Under the pieces are notes generated by a model. That model saw only the letters and a program-made list of their open reading frames with translations. It had not been told where the DNA came from and made no database searches. The translations under genes and the position numbers were made by a program. Of a DNA stretch of 15,052 bases, positions 12,214 through 15,052 are shown piece after piece. This DNA is from JAJDAN01 sp046583095 (lineage in GTDB: Bacteria > Myxococcota_A > UBA9160 > UBA4427), in NCBI GenBank assembly GCA_046583095.1, contig JAYGDB010000156.1, positions 1 to 15,052 of the forward strand, in the 5' to 3' direction. The first letter of the stretch is position 1. Each line of letters opens with the position of its first letter.

Positions 12214-12732
12214 TTGTCCGAACGACAGTGGCGTGGGGCCTGGCTCGAGGTGGTCACCGAGGCCGTCGAGCTTCCCAACGGCAATACCATCGATCTCGAC
12301 ATCGTCCGCCACCCGGGGGCCTCGGCGGTCGTGCCCTTCGTTTCGGACGACGAGGTGCTGCTCATCCGACAGTACCGCTACGCCACTGGGGGCGAGCTGT
12401 GGGAGATCCCTGCCGGCAAGCTCGAAGCCGGCGAGGAGCCGATCGCCTGCGCGCGCCGGGAGCTGGAGGAAGAGGCGGGGTGTCGGGCGGGGCGTCTCGA
12501 ATCCCTCGGGCCCATGTGGGCCAGTCCGGGTTTTACCGACGAGAAGATCCACCTGTTCGCCGCCTTCGACCTCGAGGAGGTCCCTCAACGCCTCGAGGCC
12601 GATGAGGTGATCGAACTCGAACGGATGCCCTTCCAGCGCGCGCTCGAGATGGTCTGGTCGGGCGAGGTCAGTGACGCCAAGAGCCAGCTCGCCCTCCTGA
12701 AGGCCGCGCATCTCGTCCGGAAGCTGGAGTAG
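12214..12732 (+). CDS. Nudix hydrolase, ADP-ribose pyrophosphatase type
   Basis: 172 residues from TTG 12214, with GGGAG 5 nt upstream. The full Nudix box GX5EX7REUXEEXGU runs from G68 to C90: GKLEAGEEPIACAR, then RELEEEAGC, with metal-binding E83, E86 and E87. Upstream, LLIRQYRYATGGELWEIPAG is the typical ADP-ribose pyrophosphatase (NudF/YffH-like) lead-in, in which the Arg/Tyr and Glu residues meet the nucleotide diphosphate. It is a cytosolic housekeeping enzyme that cleaves ADP-ribose or related nucleoside-diphosphate sugars to AMP plus sugar phosphate. The precise substrate is not certain. It appears to be a single-gene unit. The 207 bp downstream hold a GC palindrome and the promoter of the rhomboid gene. 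Confidence 0.92.
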   Translation: MSERQWRGAWLEVVTEAVELPNGNTIDLDIVRHPGASAVVPFVSDDEVLLIRQYRYATGGELWEIPAGKLEAGEEPIACARRELEEEAGCRAGRLESLGPMWASPGFTDEKIHLFAAFDLEEVPQRLEADEVIELERMPFQRALEMVWSGEVSDAKSQLALLKAAHLVRKLE

Positions 12733-12782
12733 CCGGAGGCGGGATTCGCGTCACGCTGAAACTCGCCGGGCAAGCCCCTGAC

Positions 12783-12796
12783 CCTGGGGCCCCAGG
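12783..12796. repeat. 14-bp perfect GC palindrome
   Basis: CCTGGGGCCCCAGG reads identically on both strands, 50 nt after the Nudix stop codon. As RNA it would form a 5-bp stem with a GGCC loop, but no T tract follows on either strand, so it is not a standard intrinsic terminator. It could be a protein-binding site or chance in GC-rich DNA. Confidence 0.4.
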
Positions 12797-12850
12797 CGGG
12801 AGCGGTCGGACCGTGGAACGGCCGGCCATGCCTGCCTGCAGCCCCCTGCG

Positions 12851-12879
12851 TTGACGGAAGTCCCTGGGATCCGTAGGCT
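12851..12879 (+). promoter_or_regulatory. Sigma-70-type promoter for the rhomboid gene
   Basis: TTGACG (12851-12856), five of six matches to the -35 consensus, and TAGGCT (12874-12879), with the key T-A and final T of the -10, are separated by exactly 17 bp. Transcription would start near 12886, giving a leader of about 54 nt before the TTG start. It is the best promoter match I can see in the window. Confidence 0.6.
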
Positions 12880-12925
12880 TTTCGAGATTCTGCGCCTTCG
12901 CGCGCCGCCCACCCACCGGTCGATC

Positions 12926-12943
12926 ATGGAGTTTCCCGCTTGA
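12926..12943 (+). other. Possible leader minicistron overlapping the rhomboid start
   Basis: ATG at 12926 opens a five-codon frame (MEFPA) that stops with TGA at 12941-12943. This overlaps the rhomboid TTG at 12940 as TTGA. Its first codons also contain the GGAG ribosome binding site of the rhomboid gene. There is no Shine-Dalgarno sequence for the mini-frame itself, so it may be fortuitous. Confidence 0.25.
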
Positions 12944-13695
12944 ATCGCGGCTACAGGACGAGCTTCGGTCCTCCCGTCACCCCGCAGATCGTCAAGAACC
13001 TGATGATCGCCAATGCGGTGGTGTTTGTGGTGCAGGCCCTGGTGCCCGCCGCCTCTTACTACGGGACCGTCATTCCTGCGCTGGTCTGGCCGCCTGCACT
13101 CGAGGTCTGGCGCCCCTTCACGTACATGTGGCTTCACGGCGGTGTCATGCACCTGGCGCTCAACATGTTCGCGCTGTGGATGTTCGGTTCGGCACTCGCC
13201 CTCCACTGGGGAGAGCAACGCTTCCTCCGCTACTACCTCACGTGCGGAGTCGGCGCCGGCGCCCTGATCGCCACAGTCCCGATGCTTCCCTTGATCGGCG
13301 GCTGGGGCGAGCTGTTCGGCCCGATCGGGATCCCGACCCTCGGCGCATCGGGCGCGGTCTTCGGTGTTCTGCTCGCCTTCTCGTTCACGTGGCCGGACCG
13401 CACGATCCAGCTCCTCTTCCCGCCGATTCCCTTGAAGGCGATCTGGCTGATCCCGATGCTGCTCTTCTTCGAGATCTTCGGCCAACCTTCGAACGTGAGC
13501 CATCTCGGACACCTGGGGGGTGCCGTCGTAGGCTGGATGTATCTCCTCAACGAGGGCAAGACGCCAGGTGCCCCGACGTTGAAGACACTCAAGCTCCGCT
13601 ATCAGCGTTACACGATGCGCAAGAAGCTTCGTTCCGTTCACGACGAAGCGCGCCGGGACCGCGACCGAAGAGACAACGACCGGACCTTCCACTAG
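12940..13695 (+). CDS. Rhomboid-family intramembrane serine protease
   Basis: 251 residues from TTG 12940, with GGAG 8 nt upstream. No other start codon exists close upstream in frame, and the N-terminal FGPPVTPQIVKNLMIAN is conserved in the family. It cleaves transmembrane substrates within the inner membrane. About six membrane spans are seen. The catalytic dyad is S137 in GASGAVFG and H191 in HLGGAVVG. HLALNMFAL in the second span supplies the oxyanion His and Asn (HxxxN), and the L1-loop WRPFTYMWLHGG is typical. The tail after the last span (about residue 207 on) is highly charged, rich in Arg, Asp and Lys, and cytosolic. Its substrate is unknown. It is followed 39 nt downstream by the DUF4097 gene, probably in the same operon, under the TTGACG/TAGGCT promoter. 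Confidence 0.93.
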   Translation: MNRGYRTSFGPPVTPQIVKNLMIANAVVFVVQALVPAASYYGTVIPALVWPPALEVWRPFTYMWLHGGVMHLALNMFALWMFGSALALHWGEQRFLRYYLTCGVGAGALIATVPMLPLIGGWGELFGPIGIPTLGASGAVFGVLLAFSFTWPDRTIQLLFPPIPLKAIWLIPMLLFFEIFGQPSNVSHLGHLGGAVVGWMYLLNEGKTPGAPTLKTLKLRYQRYTMRKKLRSVHDEARRDRDRRDNDRTFH

Positions 13696-13734
13696 CCGGT
13701 CCTCCGTCTCTAGCGCGCCCGCCGGAGAGACGAC

Positions 13735-14625
13735 ATGGACAAGCGAACCGACGAAGACCGCGACGGCTCGAAAGACGCGCGCGGGTTCGGTGGTTTTCTC
13801 CGCAACCTGCTGCAGGGCATTCCGTGGAGCGAGAGCGCTCACACCGAATACAGCTTCGGCCTCGATCCACCCGAGGCTCGGCACATGACGATCCACAACG
13901 CCAACGGCAAGACCCGGGTGATCGGCGAGGAACGCGATGACATCGAGGTCTTCGTCGAGAAGCGTGCCCGGGCTGAAACGAGCGAAGCCGCGAACCAGAT
14001 GCTCGACGAAATCGAGTTGCTCTGCGAGGAGGTGGCCGGGGCTCTCGAGATCGATGTAGAGGCGCCGCGCCGCTGGAAGCGTCACGGAAGCACCAATCTC
14101 ATCATCCACGTGCCCCAGGACATCGAGGTGGCGGTCGTCTCCGCGAACGGCCGCATCTGGATCGAGGGCCTGCGGAGCGCTGCCCACGCTCGCTCGAGCA
14201 ATGGCCCCATTACGATCTCGGACATCCTCGGCGACGTGGAGGTATTCACGTCGAACGCCAAGGTGAGCTGCAACTGCACCTGCGGTCGGCTGAAGGCGCG
14301 TTCCAGCAACGGCAAGATCCTCCTCGAGCAGCACAGCGGGTCCATCGATGCCTCGACTTCCAACGGCGTCATCCATGCGCTGTTGAGTGAGGTCGGAACG
14401 GACGGCGTCGCCCTCGCCACCAGCAATGGGCGCGTCATATTGGAGCTACCGGAGGACGTCGACGGCGACATCGACGTCCGGGTCGATAACGGCGTAATTC
14501 GGAACTCCCTCGAGATCGAGCAGACGGCCGCGGACGAACGCAACGGCCGGCTGCAGGGGCGCCTCGGTCGAGGTGGCATCCCGATCAAGCTCCGAACGTC
14601 CAACGGAACTATTTCTCTGCGTTAG
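13735..14625 (+). CDS. DUF4097-type beta-solenoid repeat protein
   Basis: 296 residues from ATG 13735, with a GGAGAG box upstream. After a charged N-terminus (1-15) and an amphipathic GFLRNLLQGIPW segment (20-31), the protein is a series of short strands with turns of the form x-S-N-G. Turns fall at 55, 136, 154, 172, 190, 208, 229, 250 and 288, with spacing of 18, 18, 18, 18, 21 and 21 residues in the middle. This is the pattern of DUF4097/DUF4098 beta-strand repeats. I see no signal peptide and no membrane span, unlike many family members that are exported or membrane-anchored. The third regular repeat carries CNCTC (C179, C181, C183) on a strand. Function is unknown; a scaffold or ligand-binding solenoid is plausible. 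It follows the rhomboid gene by 39 nt. Confidence 0.82.
   Translation: MDKRTDEDRDGSKDARGFGGFLRNLLQGIPWSESAHTEYSFGLDPPEARHMTIHNANGKTRVIGEERDDIEVFVEKRARAETSEAANQMLDEIELLCEEVAGALEIDVEAPRRWKRHGSTNLIIHVPQDIEVAVVSANGRIWIEGLRSAAHARSSNGPITISDILGDVEVFTSNAKVSCNCTCGRLKARSSNGKILLEQHSGSIDASTSNGVIHALLSEVGTDGVALATSNGRVILELPEDVDGDIDVRVDNGVIRNSLEIEQTAADERNGRLQGRLGRGGIPIKLRTSNGTISLR
14140..14622 (+). repeat. Protein-level tandem beta-solenoid repeats in the DUF4097 gene
   Basis: This codes for residues 136-296. Units begin with SANG, SSNG, TSNA, SSNG, TSNG, TSNG and VDNG. The first four steps are 18 residues (54 bp) and the next two 21 residues (63 bp). The DNA itself is diverged, so this is an old protein repeat, not a recent DNA duplication. 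Confidence 0.7.
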
Positions 14626-14663
14626 CTGCGAGCGCGAACGGCACTCGGCAGACAGCCTCGGAG

Positions 14664-14678
14664 CGGGCCACCTGCCCG
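14664..14678. other. Weak GC hairpin between convergent genes
   Basis: CGGGC (14664-14668) and GCCCG (14674-14678) enclose a 5-nt loop in the 63-bp gap between the DUF4097 and GspB-like stops. There is no T tract on either side. It may be a weak bidirectional termination aid. Confidence 0.25.
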
Positions 14679-14688
14679 GCGTTCGGGG

Positions 14689-15052
14689 TCAGTTCGACCC
14701 GATGCGCCGCTTGAGGGCAATGCCGTCGCGGACGAGTTCGACGTCCGAGAGGCCGATCTCGCCGATCGTAAAGCCGGCGATCTCATCGCCTTCGCCGGCC
14801 CGTTGCGGCCGGGCACCGTCGATTTCGAAGACGGCGACGCGACGGACGGGCGTCGGATGCCAGAAGATCTCCTTCACAGAGATCCCCGACGTGCGCGCCT
14901 GCTGGATCACCGCGACGGGCGGCTCCGGGACAGCTGCAGGTCGGGGGACCTTCACGGCAACGGGCGGCGAGTGGGCCGGGGCGGGCGTCTCGACGACCTC
15001 TGCTGGCTCCGCGGTGTCCCGCGGTGCAAGCTCCGGCTCCTCCACGCGCACG
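14689..15052 (-). CDS. GspB-like type II secretion protein, C-terminal part (partial)
   Basis: The gene enters from the right edge and stops at 14689; about 120 residues are visible. A Pro/Ala/Val/Glu-rich linker (about the first 50 visible residues) leads into a compact domain: SGISVKEIFWHPTPVRRVAVFEIDG, then RAGEGDEIAGFTIGEIGLSDV and a final GIALKRRIG. This order matches the C-terminal GspB/ExeB domain (an 'S/H-x-P-x-x-R ... G-D-x-I-x-G-F-x-V/I-x-x-I' pattern). The full protein would be an inner-membrane protein with a periplasmic linker that assists assembly of the type II secretion outer-membrane secretin. A GTG at 15051 is in frame, but the linker composition suggests it is internal and that the true start with a membrane anchor lies outside the window. 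Confidence 0.7.
   Translation of the reverse strand, partial: VRVEEPELAPRDTAEPAEVVETPAPAHSPPVAVKVPRPAAVPEPPVAVIQQARTSGISVKEIFWHPTPVRRVAVFEIDGARPQRAGEGDEIAGFTIGEIGLSDVELVRDGIALKRRIGSN

Noticed and set aside
12783..12796. Intrinsic terminator for the Nudix gene at the GC palindrome
   Set aside because: The stem is only 5 bp when a loop is allowed, and no T tract follows on either strand.
12751..14376. A roughly 540-codon open frame antisense to the rhomboid and DUF4097 genes
   Set aside because: It crosses two genes with clear family signatures and promoter/ribosome-site support, and its own translation shows no domain pattern. It is a shadow of GC-rich codon usage.
1..15052. CRISPR arrays, insertion sequences, att sites or anti-phage cassettes
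   Set aside because: I saw no short regularly spaced DNA repeats, transposase or integrase motifs, or defence-type domains. The gene content is housekeeping and envelope-related.

Overview
The window is GC-rich, densely packed chromosomal DNA from a Gram-negative bacterium. It encodes a class A penicillin-binding protein with an OB insertion, a GspB-type type II secretion piece, GshB, a sigma-54 activator, DUF1329 and an alkaline-phosphatase-superfamily 'sulfatase' ending in an ALGY motif. That mix, together with many GTG and TTG starts, suggests a deltaproteobacterium-like lineage (Myxococcota, Desulfobacterota or Binatota type). This is an inference from gene content, not a phylogenetic placement. 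I see no mobile elements, CRISPR arrays, tRNAs or rRNAs, and no gene-free stretch longer than about 210 bp.

Layout, left to right. (a) 1-141: the 3' end of a PLP-dependent Cys/Met-metabolism enzyme, closed by an intrinsic terminator. (b) 178-2009: a PRISE-like short-chain reductase (minus) head-to-head with a FetB-type permease (plus). Their starts are so close that there is no normal leader between them. (c) 1981-4972, minus: a tight cluster gshB, sigma-54 response regulator, ogt, with a GTGA overlap and then a 20-nt gap. (d) 5154-10002, plus: PBP1A, soluble histidine kinase, sulfatase-like lipoprotein, with a 17-nt gap and then a GTGA overlap. (e) 10043-12165, minus: an alpha/beta hydrolase coupled to an exported DUF1329 protein. 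(f) 12214-12732: a Nudix hydrolase. (g) 12940-14625, plus: a rhomboid protease followed by a DUF4097 beta-solenoid protein. (h) 14689-15052, minus: the C-terminal part of a GspB-like protein running off the window.

Most genes are ordinary housekeeping or envelope functions. The most interesting arrangement is the pair of divergent operons (c) and (d), which share a 181-bp intergenic region. One carries a sigma-54 response regulator and the other a sensor-less NtrB-like kinase, so together they could form one split two-component system. If so, it would link glutathione synthesis and DNA-alkylation repair to peptidoglycan synthesis and an envelope phosphotransferase or hydrolase. Secondary points are a sulfatase-like enzyme with Thr in place of the formylglycine Cys/Ser, a strong hairpin in the 3' end of the PBP1A gene, an acidic insertion in PBP1A, a cytoplasmic-looking DUF4097 solenoid with a CxCxC cluster, and repeated GTGA/TTGA start-stop overlaps.
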